A DNA stretch of 37,758 nucleotides from Muribaculaceae bacterium (GCA_009775355.1 VSPN01000025.1:1-37758), one strand, 5' to 3'. Positions 9,301 to 17,598 are shown, counted from the stretch's first letter. Translations and numbers: made by a program. The notes: generated from the sequence alone by a model not told the origin.

Positions 9301-9726
9301 TTTCGATTCACGCACGTGCTGTGCGGTGAGGGTCGTGTTGTAGCCGGTCACATTGAAGTTTATCTTCTCCGGACCCTCTCCATAGAATAGGATCTTGTTG
9401 TTGGAGTGCATGATCCTGACAGGCTTGATGTTGTCTTCGACAAGGCGGCTGCCGTTGTTGTGCATCATATTGATCGGACGCTGTGTGCCGGGCTGTCCGT
9501 ATATGGCCACTGCCGAGGGGTCGCTGAAGCCCATTTTGCGGAGCTGTGAGTATGTTATCTCATAGACGCCGGACTCTCCGACCGATATGCGGACCCATCT
9601 GCCGGTGGCCAGAGGTGAGCTTTCTGAAAATTGATATGATGTGTATACAGGGAGGTTTGCTGCTTCGGCTGCCGGTGCGAGCGAAACGAGCAGAAGCGAG
9701 GCTGCCGCTGTCAGTTTATTTCTCAT
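6397..9726 (-). CDS. C25 (gingipain-type) cysteine peptidase, PorU-like paralog
   Basis: The 1109-residue secreted protein has a signal peptide ending near residue 22 (AAEAA). A PorU-type N-terminal domain follows (GRWVRISVGESGVYEITYSQ, 42-61), with a C25 caspase-like domain around 400-770. The likely catalytic pair is His645 (YFGHAGSGG) and Cys675 (FFAACDLCRP), both intact. An Ig-like region and a tail resembling a T9SS C-terminal domain follow. It is clearly related to the 1145-residue protein at 11007-14444 but diverged around the active site, including a Cys-rich stretch (CDLCRPDNC). The neighbour has the more canonical PorU active-site region, so I treat this one as the second, PorU2-like enzyme. 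It overlaps the FAH-like gene by four bases and lies two bases from porV. It could instead be the functional partner of PorV. Confidence 0.85.
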   Translation of the reverse strand: MRNKLTAAASLLLVSLAPAAEAANLPVYTSYQFSESSPLATGRWVRISVGESGVYEITYSQLRKMGFSDPSAVAIYGQPGTQRPINMMHNNGSRLVEDNIKPVRIMHSNNKILFYGEGPEKINFNVTGYNTTLTAQHVRESKNVYSDRAYYFLTDTHPAETMPSHKVDLKDSAKEITSGYAYLYHEKDLEQGDFLAGQTFWGERLKAGSPVSFKISAPYVMTNNKCTIITDVAIRKDQTGDLTVKLGGARVWTLKRSENKIFSFENTLSTLKLSVDENQRGTGTLSLTVTGGYPTSQTLALDYWTLTYPMSLKYARDDSNFTQQYIGFRSTIYKVWKHPVPAGSTAWDITDHKAPEILDTDNDFLYHDYNGRCEAIVFNPSKQQKQIGDDFTTIPNQDLHALGSEGADMLIFTTAEMEPYARRIADLHTRHLGQKVVTVTQQEVYNEFSSGTPDPMAYRLLAKMLFQSEERPLKNILIIGPVYGDYRDVRRSGRTSEGHIAYQQPKTDISKMPDCVMDYYGVMSDRVTYPNNLENAPISVGVGILPINSSEEGELAVAKIKEYIEKQDFSGLVNETMTIACQGDAYLHDNQAIRLGSLFQTLAAADDSEFAHRTIWIEGLGSDKANSQIHDALGAGKLFTTYFGHAGSGGMDGFSVKDVVASDNPELGFMFFAACDLCRPDNCEHGIGDMAVIRSKRGFIGSICATRTVLSNYNDNLARNFVNSLFIDNDNNRRTATPTIGEVYARSKECSINESEIDYMLIGDPGLPVPVALGKIELTVPDREYCPGETVEVKGRVTGSGESTLTDYNGFVTLKLMAPTRSIPVLMGTDINGTPVVIRDEIPYNDFRLLTVKAEVKDGEFTARMPMPAECSAYMPSTGSTASLPIMAGAYDPTSRLGTSGITSVALAETGSKPGEDADRDDTAPVATLTFDAGLQTLTISASDDTAMLPGVGQGAGIYLNIDGKPINVAHEYSTGTTVPSYSTAIGVARLGTGLHTATYYATDIAGNKSQPQVLKFAIAERSPLRLTADRPTAIDTIEFTIAGNGEFPLRLVVCDRDGNIVAENDTDSASATYDTSGLAPGTYRAAVRCDSALGARVYSNWVEFTVID

Positions 9727-10328
9727 CGTATGTTTATGTCAATCAGTTTCATGTCGGTTTCGGCGATCTCTGCGGTTATCCGCATTCCGGGGTTCAGCCT
9801 GATTCCTTCAGATGTAAGACCGGCCAGGATCAGATCGCCGTTTTTCAGGGTGTTGCCGGCACTGACGGCCTCCACAAGTCTGTCGGCCTGCAGACGCAGC
9901 AGCGCGGTGTCGTATGTTATCGTGCGGTCTCCGAATCCTATTTCGACCGGGCCGTATTCTATAAACGTGTCAACCGGCGTCAAATTGCCAAGCATGCAGC
10001 TTCTGTCGAAAGCGGTGGCCTCTGTCCAGGGCATTCCGTCGCGGCGGGCCTCGCGCAGACGGTTGGCGGCGACAACGGCCACGGCTACGGTAGCTGCGTC
10101 GATATATCTGCGGGCGAATCTCGGGGCGATGCTTTTGCCGAGTCTGCCTATGCGGTAGCAGACACTCGGAAACGCCAGATATTCAGTGTCGGAGTCGGGC
10201 ACGAAAAATGGGTTTCCGCTTCTGAGCACCGATGAGTCGGGCATTTCGTACCATGTCGTCTTTCCCTCTCCCATAAGTGCGTCCGGACAAGGTTCGCCGT
10301 AGTTGTGTATGACTGCGAATATTTTCAT
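9723..10328 (-). CDS. Fumarylacetoacetate hydrolase-fold protein, probably catalytically degenerate
   Basis: The 201-residue protein resembles the short FAH-family proteins of Bacteroidales. Landmarks are the MKIFAV start, NPFFVPD (39-45), RIGRLGKSIAPRFARRY (59-75) and FDRS (107-110). FAH enzymes hydrolyse or hydrate C-C bonds of acylpyruvates with a metal held by acidic residues. By recall of the family pattern (HxExE, then GIDFTARD, then AKGFD), the expected acidic residues fall at Phe53, Ser55 and Ala84. Asn89 replaces a further Asp, and Thr105 replaces the Lys. The fold is therefore kept while the metal site seems lost. It overlaps the downstream peptidase by four bases and follows rex by 37. 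The function is unknown; a pseudoenzyme or ligand-binding role is an inference. Confidence 0.7.
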   Translation of the reverse strand: MKIFAVIHNYGEPCPDALMGEGKTTWYEMPDSSVLRSGNPFFVPDSDTEYLAFPSVCYRIGRLGKSIAPRFARRYIDAATVAVAVVAANRLREARRDGMPWTEATAFDRSCMLGNLTPVDTFIEYGPVEIGFGDRTITYDTALLRLQADRLVEAVSAGNTLKNGDLILAGLTSEGIRLNPGMRITAEIAETDMKLIDINIR

Positions 10329-10365
10329 TTTTTAACGTGGGCTGCCGTGCAGCCGGTGTCGGTCA

Positions 10366-11010
10366 TTACTGTCGGCCGGTCGATGCGAGCCGGGTGAAAA
10401 TGAGTGCGAGGTGGGCGTAGATCGATGTGTTGGCCATTACGATCCCTTCGGCCACTTTCACACGGTAAGGGGTGAAGTTCCAGATCGCCCTGATGCCAGC
10501 CCCGATGGCAATGTCGGCCGATTCCTGTGCCACTTCGGGTGGTACGGTCAGGATGCCTATCTCGGCCGGGTCGTCGCGCATGGCGGCATATATCTCGTCG
10601 ATGTGCCTTATCGGCACTCCGAGATCGGCACGCGCTATCACGTCGGGGCGCACGTCGAATCCGGCGGTGATCTCCAGACCGTAGTTCGACAGACCGGAAT
10701 CGCGTATCAGTGCCTTGCCGAGACTTCCGGTGCCGATAACATAGGCTTTGTGCGAGCGCGAGAACCCGAGGAACTCGCTCAGGGCATGGGCAAGGTCGTC
10801 TACCTCGTAACCGATGCGGGTGCGGCCCTTGACTCCGAGAAACGACAGGTCTTTGGCTATCTGCGAGGCGTCGACGCTCAGGGCTTTCGATATGCGGGTC
10901 GACGACACGTGTCTGACGCGTTTGTTGCGGAGTATCTCCACATAGGCCAGATACCACGGCAGACGCCGCAGCGTCGGCTCGGGCAGAATGATGTTGTGAA
11001 GCTGGTTCAT
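10366..11010 (-). CDS. rex: Redox-sensing transcriptional repressor Rex
   Basis: Rex binds DNA when NADH is low and is released by NADH, adjusting fermentative and respiratory genes. The 214-residue protein has an N-terminal winged helix (about 10-80), with SSTRISKALSVDASQIAKDL as the recognition region and GYEVDDL closing it. A Rossmann domain with GTGSLG at 93-98 follows. The C-terminal helix (NTSIYAHLALIFTRLA) fits the swapped dimer helix of the family. The start overlaps the porU stop by four bases (ATGA). That places a global redox regulator inside a T9SS-containing operon. I saw no full Rex operator in the intergenic regions, only half-sites. Confidence 0.92.
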   Translation of the reverse strand: MNQLHNIILPEPTLRRLPWYLAYVEILRNKRVRHVSSTRISKALSVDASQIAKDLSFLGVKGRTRIGYEVDDLAHALSEFLGFSRSHKAYVIGTGSLGKALIRDSGLSNYGLEITAGFDVRPDVIARADLGVPIRHIDEIYAAMRDDPAEIGILTVPPEVAQESADIAIGAGIRAIWNFTPYRVKVAEGIVMANTSIYAHLALIFTRLASTGRQ

Positions 11011-14000
11011 CGGGCTGTCACAGCTATTTTCTTTGATTTTGAACCGCTGGTGCCTTCGGGGGTCTCGAGTGTGGCGCGGTATATGTATATGCCGCGAGGC
11101 ACACGGTTGCCTCCCGAGTCGGTCATGTCCCAGCTGGTGCTGATCACGCTTCCGAGGTCGCTGCTCAGTGTCTGGTCGGTTCCCCAGATGCGGCGGCCGG
11201 TGAGGTCATATATGCCGAGGTCGCAGCGGAGCGGAGTGTCAGGCCGGTCGGTCATGATGCGGAACACCACTGATTCGTTGGCTTCGTCGGTGACGGCGGT
11301 GATGTCGTAGATCACCGGATCGACCGTGGTGCCGACGTTTATCTCGATCGATGCTTTTGACACGTTGTTGGCGTTGTCCCAGGCGGTGAGCGTCAGGGTG
11401 TGGCGTCCGGGTGTCACGTTCTCGAGCGGATAGACCAGTGTGCCGATGTCGGGATCGGTCGGATCCTGTTCGAAATATGAATTGAGTCCGTTGTGGTGGT
11501 CGGAGTCGTCGATCGTCAGCACGAGCGAATGGCCGATGCCCGACTGCGATATGTTGATTCCCGATTCGTCGCGCAGTCGCGCGAATACAACCGGACTGGT
11601 GTTGACAGCGGTCCCGGGAGCGAGGCTCGGGGTGTTGACATAGAAATATTCGATCTCGGGTCCTTCGGTGTCGGTCGTTGCCGAGTCATCATATCCGTAG
11701 ACATAGAGTTTTTCGCATGCTCCGTTGGCTTCGATGCCGCTGTCGCTCCATGCATAGCATGATATGAGGGCAGGGCTGTAGTTGCCCTGGATCTCAGGCG
11801 GCACACGAAGCACCGCCTGCCAGCGGCCTCCCTTGACTTCGGCGTTTGTGGCGGCGAGCCGCTTGTCGCGGTCGTTATATGTCTCCGGTTTTCCTTTGTC
11901 TCCCTGTCCGAGGGTGTTGATCACCCTCTCGGCGTCGTAGAGCTGCAGATTGACGGTGCCGTTGAAGTCGTCGCGTAGATTTCCGTTGTCGTCTGTTATC
12001 TCCCCTTCGATCCTGACGGTCGACATGGCGGCTATTTCAGGATAGCTGCCGGCGTCGGTCTGCGATATCTCGGTGTCGTTGATTTTCGATACATTCACGT
12101 TGAGGCTTCCCCCGGGGATCCTTATGGCCGGATCGCCCATGAAGGCGTAGCGCAGCTTGTTGCTGTCGGAAGTCTCCTTAACGTAGTTGTTCTTGCCGCG
12201 CACGTACACTTCTCCGAATGTGCGGGGCGCGCCTTTGCTGTCGCGGGCGAACATTTCCTTCATCGTGTAGTTGTTGAGCGTGCCGTTATTGGAGATAATC
12301 ACCGAGCGGGTGGCTACCATCATGCCGATCACGCCCGATTCCGGATTGAGCATCAGCAGCTCGCCGCCGCTCTGTGTCGGCTCGTCCCAGTAGGCGAAGC
12401 CGCATGTGGCGGCATAGATGAACATCAGGTTCCTGTTGGTCATCGAGGTGATGCTTTCCCAGTCCCACAGGTGCTCGTGTCCCCAGCCCACGGCGCTGGC
12501 ATGGCCGATGTAGTCGGTCAGCATCACGCCCTCGTTGTAGTTACGGAGCATCCGCTCGGTGGCCTGCGGATAGGTGGCCCCGATGCCTGTCATGACCCGG
12601 GGGTAGGAGTCAAGATAGAGCCGGTCGTAGAGATAGGATCTGCCGTTGCCCGCCGATCGCAGGTAATTGTATACGCTCTGCGACTGGTTGAAGTGCTGGC
12701 TGTTGTCTTCGTCATCGGCTATCAGCATGACTTTGTTGCGCCACGGGCCGTAGTTGGGGTTGCTGACATATTTTTCGACTTTGGCGGCCATGTCGAGCGA
12801 CTCCTGGGCCGATGTCACCGGAAAGCGACCCACGGCCACACGCATGTAGCTCCGCGACATGTTGAATTCCGATTCGGTCACGTCGTCGAGCATGGCTATG
12901 ATGTCGTCGGTGCAGTAGGAATCCGTTTCTCTCAGTCCGCTGTAGCTCTGCCATATCGGCATGGGGGTGAATCCGGCGGTCTTCGATGTCGACGACACCA
13001 TCTTGTTGTCGTGGAGCGGCTTGCCCATCAGTATGCAGTATTGCAGCCGGTGGCCGTCGGGGCTCTCGCCCCGGTCGTGCCACATCTTTAGCAGCCGGCG
13101 AAACGCCATGAAGTCTCTCTTGCCGCCTGAGAATTCGTTGTATATGGGTTCTGTGTCGAGTACCGCGACGCGCATTCCGTCGTGGGCGGTGTGGAAGGCT
13201 GCAAGCCGTTCGGCTCCCGCACGGTATTGGGGCAGGGTGATTATCACCATGTCGGGTGTCTCCATGCCGTGTATGTCCTGGTTGGCGGTGTGGCCCGCAG
13301 CTGTCACTGCCTTGCCGACAGACTCGGGGTTGAAGGCCACGAACTCGCGGTAGCCTCCGGACGTCACCGTGAACGACGCCTTGTCGCCGCTCAGGGTGTA
13401 GTCGACTTCGCGCGGATCGGCCGGGTCGGTCACGTCCCAGATCACTGTCTCGCCCGAACATCCCGAGAGGGTGAACCCTTCGCCGGCCTCAAGGTCGGCG
13501 TAGAAATTGAGTGTGCCCTGGTTGAGGGCGGCCTTGCGGTTGTAGAAGAGTTCTATGTAGTCGAGGCGTGCCATGAACAGCACACCTCCGTATGTGAAGT
13601 CTATGCCGAGCGAAAGATTCCCGTCAAGGCCCTCGATCTCTTTGACTGTGCCCTCGCGACTGAGCGACGAGCCGTTGATCTTGCAGTATATGGCCATGTC
13701 GGTGGTCGCCGTTATGTTGTCGCGCTTTGTCGAGGGGAGCTGTGTGCCGTTGGCTGTGAACGCGAGTGTGCAGGCTCCCGTGGCCTTGGCTGCGAACCGC
13801 ACGAACGCGGTAGCTTTGTCATCGGCCATGTCGGGCATGTCGAACTGGAATGTCTGTGTCTTTTTCGATCGGAAATCCTCGCCGAATATCTGGCATCCCG
13901 ACGGCCCTGCGGCCTCGAGTTCCTGCTCGTGCACCATGCGCTCGGTGAAGACCGTGCGGCTTTCCGGGGCGGCGGCGGCTACTGTCGTGGCTTTACGCAT

Positions 14001-14444
14001 GGCGTTGCCGCTCACCGGCGCGTCGCTAAGAAAGTAGTATGTCTCGTCGCAATATGGGTGGATGGTGTGCGAGTAGGGTTTCTCTTTGTCTGCTGTCTGC
14101 CAGGTGTTGTGGTCGGTGGCGTAGAAGACAGTGCCTTTCGACGTCCTTACGCTCGGCAGAAGCGGAAGGTCGTCATGGTTGTCTTCGGTCAGGGCGTTGT
14201 CAAGATGACGCCCTCCGAGTCCGAACACATGCACGTCCTGCGGGTTTGGAAATCCCATCTGGCGGAGCTGGGCGTCGGTGACTATGTGCATTCCATGTCC
14301 CGAAGTCTTGATTTTCACCCATTTCCCTTGCGCCATCACCGAATTGGGCACGTAGTGCTCCGGCGACAGTGCCGTGGCGTCGATTGCCGGCAGTGCCGCC
14401 GCGGCTATTGTCGCAGCAATTATTGTCTGTCTTGATTTCTTCAT
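11007..14444 (-). CDS. porU: Type IX secretion sortase PorU (C25 family)
   Basis: PorU is the cell-surface sortase that cleaves T9SS cargo signals and attaches A-LPS or equivalent. The 1145-residue protein has a signal peptide (MKKSRQTIIAATIAAAALPA, cleaved near 24). The PorU N-terminal domain GKWVKIKTSGHGMHIV (40-55) is followed by a C25 domain around 395-770. The likely catalytic pair is His648 (DYIGHASAVGWGHE) and Cys681 (YAATCGFAYWDEP). The following SGGELLMLNPESGVIGMMVATRS stretch fits the conserved PorU pattern as I recall it. The C-terminal 100 residues (LGIYDLTGRRIWG...PRGIYIYRA...KKIAV) form an FlgD-like or T9SS-type domain. The gene is followed with a four-base overlap by rex. A second C25 gene lies 1.3 kb downstream. 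Confidence 0.85.
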   Translation of the reverse strand: MKKSRQTIIAATIAAAALPAIDATALSPEHYVPNSVMAQGKWVKIKTSGHGMHIVTDAQLRQMGFPNPQDVHVFGLGGRHLDNALTEDNHDDLPLLPSVRTSKGTVFYATDHNTWQTADKEKPYSHTIHPYCDETYYFLSDAPVSGNAMRKATTVAAAAPESRTVFTERMVHEQELEAAGPSGCQIFGEDFRSKKTQTFQFDMPDMADDKATAFVRFAAKATGACTLAFTANGTQLPSTKRDNITATTDMAIYCKINGSSLSREGTVKEIEGLDGNLSLGIDFTYGGVLFMARLDYIELFYNRKAALNQGTLNFYADLEAGEGFTLSGCSGETVIWDVTDPADPREVDYTLSGDKASFTVTSGGYREFVAFNPESVGKAVTAAGHTANQDIHGMETPDMVIITLPQYRAGAERLAAFHTAHDGMRVAVLDTEPIYNEFSGGKRDFMAFRRLLKMWHDRGESPDGHRLQYCILMGKPLHDNKMVSSTSKTAGFTPMPIWQSYSGLRETDSYCTDDIIAMLDDVTESEFNMSRSYMRVAVGRFPVTSAQESLDMAAKVEKYVSNPNYGPWRNKVMLIADDEDNSQHFNQSQSVYNYLRSAGNGRSYLYDRLYLDSYPRVMTGIGATYPQATERMLRNYNEGVMLTDYIGHASAVGWGHEHLWDWESITSMTNRNLMFIYAATCGFAYWDEPTQSGGELLMLNPESGVIGMMVATRSVIISNNGTLNNYTMKEMFARDSKGAPRTFGEVYVRGKNNYVKETSDSNKLRYAFMGDPAIRIPGGSLNVNVSKINDTEISQTDAGSYPEIAAMSTVRIEGEITDDNGNLRDDFNGTVNLQLYDAERVINTLGQGDKGKPETYNDRDKRLAATNAEVKGGRWQAVLRVPPEIQGNYSPALISCYAWSDSGIEANGACEKLYVYGYDDSATTDTEGPEIEYFYVNTPSLAPGTAVNTSPVVFARLRDESGINISQSGIGHSLVLTIDDSDHHNGLNSYFEQDPTDPDIGTLVYPLENVTPGRHTLTLTAWDNANNVSKASIEINVGTTVDPVIYDITAVTDEANESVVFRIMTDRPDTPLRCDLGIYDLTGRRIWGTDQTLSSDLGSVISTSWDMTDSGGNRVPRGIYIYRATLETPEGTSGSKSKKIAVTAR

Positions 14445-14513
14445 CCCTGTTATCCCGGATTTGTGTTGACGCCACTCGCGCCGGCCTCCGGTCCGCGCTC
14501 ATGTGGTCTTGAA

Positions 14514-14541
14514 AATAAACGGATTCGTGTTGCCGTTTATT
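14514..14541 (-). terminator. Possible weak terminator or attenuator after kdtA
   Basis: AATAAACGG at 14514-14522 pairs with CCGTTTATT at 14533-14541, a 9-base stem that includes the kdtA stop codon. On the minus strand the stem runs into TTTATTTTC. The stem is AT-rich and weak, so it may only attenuate read-through into porU, whose start lies 70 bases further on. Confidence 0.35.
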
Positions 14542-15871
14542 GTGGTTTCAAGGTGTTGTCGTGCTGATTGCGGTCAAATCCGAGAGCCGTGTATATCCGG
14601 TCGGTCGCGCCGGTCTTCGAGCGGATGTAGCGCCCTGCGAGCGAGCCCCTGCGACGCCGTTCCTCTTCGGAAAGGAGAAGTATGCCGGCGGCGTTGGCGA
14701 ACTCCTCGCGCGATGACACCTGGACTCCGCCGCCGCATGCGGCAAGTTCGCGGGCCTCGATGAACTTGCGGTTGTTCGGGCCGTAGATCACGGGTATGTC
14801 GTAGACGGCGGCTTCGTTGATGTTGTGGAGTCCGGCCCCGAACCCTCCGCCGACGTAGGCCGCGTCGCAGTATGCGTAGGCCGACGAGAGCAGACCGAAG
14901 CAGTCGATCACCATCACCTGTTTCCCCTCGGCGGCACGCGGGTCACGGCGCATCTCGCTCAGCAGCACGGTGCCGTTGGCGAACCGCGCCTTCAGCGCGT
15001 CGAGCCGCTGCGTGTCGAATTCATGGGGTGCTATCACGAGCTTCGTCTCCGGGTGGTTGTCGAACCAGCCGGCATATATGTCTTCGTCGGTGGGCCAGCT
15101 GCTGCCGGCCATCATCACGGCGGGTGCGCCCGGTTCGCCGCGGTGTGTGAACGCCTGCAGCTCGTCTATCTCTTTCTGCATCGCCTTGATCTGGGTGACG
15201 CGGTCGAAGCGGGTGTCGCCACAGACTTCGGCGTTGTGTATGTGTATGCTTTCGAGAAGTTCGCGGCTCCTTTCGTCCTGCACGAATATGCGGCGATACC
15301 AGCGAAGCCACATGCCGTACCACGATCCCCGGTGGCGGAAGAAGCGCTGGTCGGGGCGGAACGCCGCGCTGATCAGATAGGTTGGTATGCCGCGTTCGTA
15401 GAGTTCGTGCAGGTAGTTGCGCCAGATCTCGTATTTCACGAATATGGCCATCTCGGGGTGGGCCATGTCGATGAATTTTCTCACTCGGGCCGGAGTGTCG
15501 AAAGGAAGGTAGCACACGCAGTCCGCCCCTTCGTAGCCGCTCCGCACCTCATAGCCGGAGGGGGAGAAGAAGGTGAGGAGTATCTTGTATTCGGGGTGGC
15601 CGGCGCGTATCTTCTCGATCAGCGGACGCCCCTGCTCGAACTCGCCGAGCGAGGCGGCGTGAACCCATATCACGCGGTCGTCCGCGCCGATACCCTCGCG
15701 GAGACGTCGCCATATGTCGCGCTGGCCACGGTCGAGTTTCCTCGCCTTGGGGTTGCTGAGTCCGGCCACGCGGACTCCGAATCTGTAGAGTGCGATTCCC
15801 GCCGTGTAGAGCGGAGCCTCGAGTATCTGCCGGCTGGCCTCCTCGGCCACTATTCTGAAGTCCTTATACAT
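14537..15871 (-). CDS. waaA: 3-deoxy-D-manno-octulosonic acid transferase (KdtA/WaaA)
   Basis: This enzyme transfers Kdo from CMP-Kdo to lipid A precursor at the inner membrane, an early step of lipopolysaccharide core assembly. The 444-residue protein shows a hydrophobic N-terminal anchor (about 20-37). WVHAASLGEFEQGRPLIE follows, with the probable catalytic Glu77, then GSSWPTDE near 264-271, and then VYGGGFG-type and NINEAAVYDIPVIYGPN motifs of the GT-B domain. The N-terminus is about 20 residues longer than usual, and no closer ATG exists. It overlaps gltX by eight bases. Placement next to porU fits envelope biogenesis, since T9SS cargo is often attached to LPS. Confidence 0.93.
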   Translation of the reverse strand: MYKDFRIVAEEASRQILEAPLYTAGIALYRFGVRVAGLSNPKARKLDRGQRDIWRRLREGIGADDRVIWVHAASLGEFEQGRPLIEKIRAGHPEYKILLTFFSPSGYEVRSGYEGADCVCYLPFDTPARVRKFIDMAHPEMAIFVKYEIWRNYLHELYERGIPTYLISAAFRPDQRFFRHRGSWYGMWLRWYRRIFVQDERSRELLESIHIHNAEVCGDTRFDRVTQIKAMQKEIDELQAFTHRGEPGAPAVMMAGSSWPTDEDIYAGWFDNHPETKLVIAPHEFDTQRLDALKARFANGTVLLSEMRRDPRAAEGKQVMVIDCFGLLSSAYAYCDAAYVGGGFGAGLHNINEAAVYDIPVIYGPNNRKFIEARELAACGGGVQVSSREEFANAAGILLLSEEERRRRGSLAGRYIRSKTGATDRIYTALGFDRNQHDNTLKPQ

Positions 15872-17384
15872 TGATCTTCTCTATCGCCCGGCGTATGCGT
15901 GCGATGACTTCCTCTTTAGGCATCAGTTCCGTTATGTCGAACATGTGAGGTCCGCGGCAGGCTCCGACCACGGCGAGGCGGAATGCGTTCATCACGTTGC
16001 CCAGGTGGTAGCCTTTCTCCTCGATCCATGCGAGCACGATCTTCTCGGCGTTGGCCGAAGTCATGTCGTCTATGCCTTCGAGCACGCCTATAAGCTCCTC
16101 CATGATGCGGGGTGTCTCTTCGCTCCAGCGTTTGCGCACATCTTTCTCGGCGTAGGTCTCGGGGGCGGCGAAGAAGAAGTCGCCCTGTTCGAGCAGATCG
16201 CCGATCAGGTTGGCGCGACCTTTCACCATTCCGGCGGCGCGGGCAGTGTATTCATCGGTGAAGCCTGTCAGGCCCTTGGCCTCAAGCAGCGGCTTGAGCA
16301 GGGCGGCGAGCTGCGCGTCGGGGGTAAGCTGCAGGTATTCGTGGTTGAACCAGAGCCCTTTCTTGTAGTCGAACTTCGCGCCCGAGCGAGAGCAGTGGGC
16401 GAGAGAGAATTTGGCGATGAGGGTCTCCATGTCCATCATCTCGGAGTCGTCGCCGGGATTCCAGCCGAGCAGGGCGAGGAAGTTGACCACCGCCTCGGGC
16501 AGGTAACCGTTCTCGCGGTATCCGGCCGAGACCTCTCCCGAAGCCGGGTCATGCCATTCGAGCGGGAATACGGGGAATCCGAGCTTGTCGCCGTCGCGTT
16601 TCGAGAGCTTGCCGTTGCCGACGGGTTTGAGCAGCAGCGGCAGGTGTGCGAACTCGGGCATTGTGTCGCTCCATCCGAATGCCTCGTAGAGCAGCACGTG
16701 CAGCGGGGCGGAGGGAAGCCATTCCTCGCCGCGGATCACGTGCGAGACCTCCATCAGGTGGTCGTCCACGATGTTGGCGAGGTGGTATGTCGGCAGGTCG
16801 TCGGCGCTTTTGTAGAGCACCTTGTCGTCGAGTATCGAGGAGTTGATGGTCACTTCTCCGCGTATCAGGTCGTTGACCGTAACCTCGCGCCCGGGTTCGA
16901 TCAGAAACCTCACCACATACTGTTCGCCGGCGGCGATGCGGCGTTCGGTCTCCTCCTTGCCGAGTGTGAGCGAGTTGGTCATGTTGCCGCGAGTCGTGGC
17001 GTCATACTGGAAGTTGGGGGTGGCGGCGCGTGCGGCGTCGAGTTCTTCCGGAGTGTCGAAGGCTATGTATGCCTTGCCGGCGTCGAGAAGCGTGCGCACG
17101 TGTTCGCGGTATATGTCGCGGCGTTCCGACTGCTTGTAGGGGCCGAAGGCTCCACCCTCGCGCACACCCTCGTCGATCTTTATGCCGAGCCAGGCGAGCG
17201 AGTCGTTTATGTATTCCTCGGCGCCGGGCACGAATCGGCGGCTGTCGGTGTCTTCAATTCGGAGAATCATGTCGCCGCCGTGGCTGCGGGCGAATATATA
17301 GTTGTAGAGGGCCGTGCGCACGCCCCCGATGTGGAGGGGGCCGGTGGGCGACGGCGCGAATCTTACTCTTACCTTGCGTTCCAT
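15864..17384 (-). CDS. gltX: Glutamyl-tRNA synthetase
   Basis: GltX charges tRNA-Glu with glutamate using ATP. The 506-residue class I synthetase has the HIGH-type motif HIGG at 18-21 in FAPSPTGPLHIGGVRTA. The KMSKS-type motif is KLSKR at 259-263. The tail is the helical anticodon-binding domain (about 340-506). An insertion with FPVFPLEWHDPASGE around 270-285 resembles that of Bacteroidota GltX. It is the first gene of the long leftward run, with a promoter about 20 bases upstream of its ATG. A 584-residue open frame antisense to it is composition-driven and not a gene. Confidence 0.97.
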   Translation of the reverse strand: MERKVRVRFAPSPTGPLHIGGVRTALYNYIFARSHGGDMILRIEDTDSRRFVPGAEEYINDSLAWLGIKIDEGVREGGAFGPYKQSERRDIYREHVRTLLDAGKAYIAFDTPEELDAARAATPNFQYDATTRGNMTNSLTLGKEETERRIAAGEQYVVRFLIEPGREVTVNDLIRGEVTINSSILDDKVLYKSADDLPTYHLANIVDDHLMEVSHVIRGEEWLPSAPLHVLLYEAFGWSDTMPEFAHLPLLLKPVGNGKLSKRDGDKLGFPVFPLEWHDPASGEVSAGYRENGYLPEAVVNFLALLGWNPGDDSEMMDMETLIAKFSLAHCSRSGAKFDYKKGLWFNHEYLQLTPDAQLAALLKPLLEAKGLTGFTDEYTARAAGMVKGRANLIGDLLEQGDFFFAAPETYAEKDVRKRWSEETPRIMEELIGVLEGIDDMTSANAEKIVLAWIEEKGYHLGNVMNAFRLAVVGACRGPHMFDITELMPKEEVIARIRRAIEKINV

Positions 17385-17404
17385 TTCGAAGTCTTATTTT
17401 TCTG

Positions 17405-17435
17405 CAAAATTACAATAAAAAAATCACATTTCGAA
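17405..17435 (-). promoter_or_regulatory. Promoter of gltX and the T9SS run
   Basis: On the minus strand, 17412-17405 reads TAATTTTG, a perfect match to TAnnTTTG. TTCG stands 19 bases upstream (17435-17432), three of four to TTTG, and the spacer is T-rich. Transcription would start near 17398, giving a leader of about 15 bases before the gltX ATG. Confidence 0.65.
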
Positions 17436-17470
17436 GTTTCGCGCCCGGATTCCGCCTTAAGATCTATTGG

Positions 17471-17572
17471 GTTTGCCGCTGTCGGCGTCCCGGAGGTCCG
17501 CCGCTCCAGGGTCGGATGTGCGCTCGTCGTGCCGCGACCGGACCGGGAGCAGCGCCTCTCCGAGGCGTTGAC
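17471..17572. repeat. Paired REP-like element, copy 1 (L1 + R1)
   Basis: This 102-base unit consists of an L half (17471-17515) and an inverted R half (17531-17572). The R half carries GGGAGCAGCGCCTCTCCGAG and forms the hairpin CGCCTC-TCC-GAGGCG. The reverse complement of L gives GGGAGCGGCGGACC-TCC-GG and matches R at 25 of 35 positions. The two halves are thus diverged members of one palindrome family in head-to-head array, like a BIME. Copy 2, 128 bases further on, is the same length with 6 differences. Confidence 0.85.
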
Positions 17573-17598
17573 AATCGACATGACAAGTATTCTCTTGC

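Noticed and set aside
7891..9390. A 499-codon open frame on the plus strand within the C25 peptidase gene
   Set aside because: Antisense shadow; no start context or recognisable domain, while the minus-strand frame has an intact peptidase.
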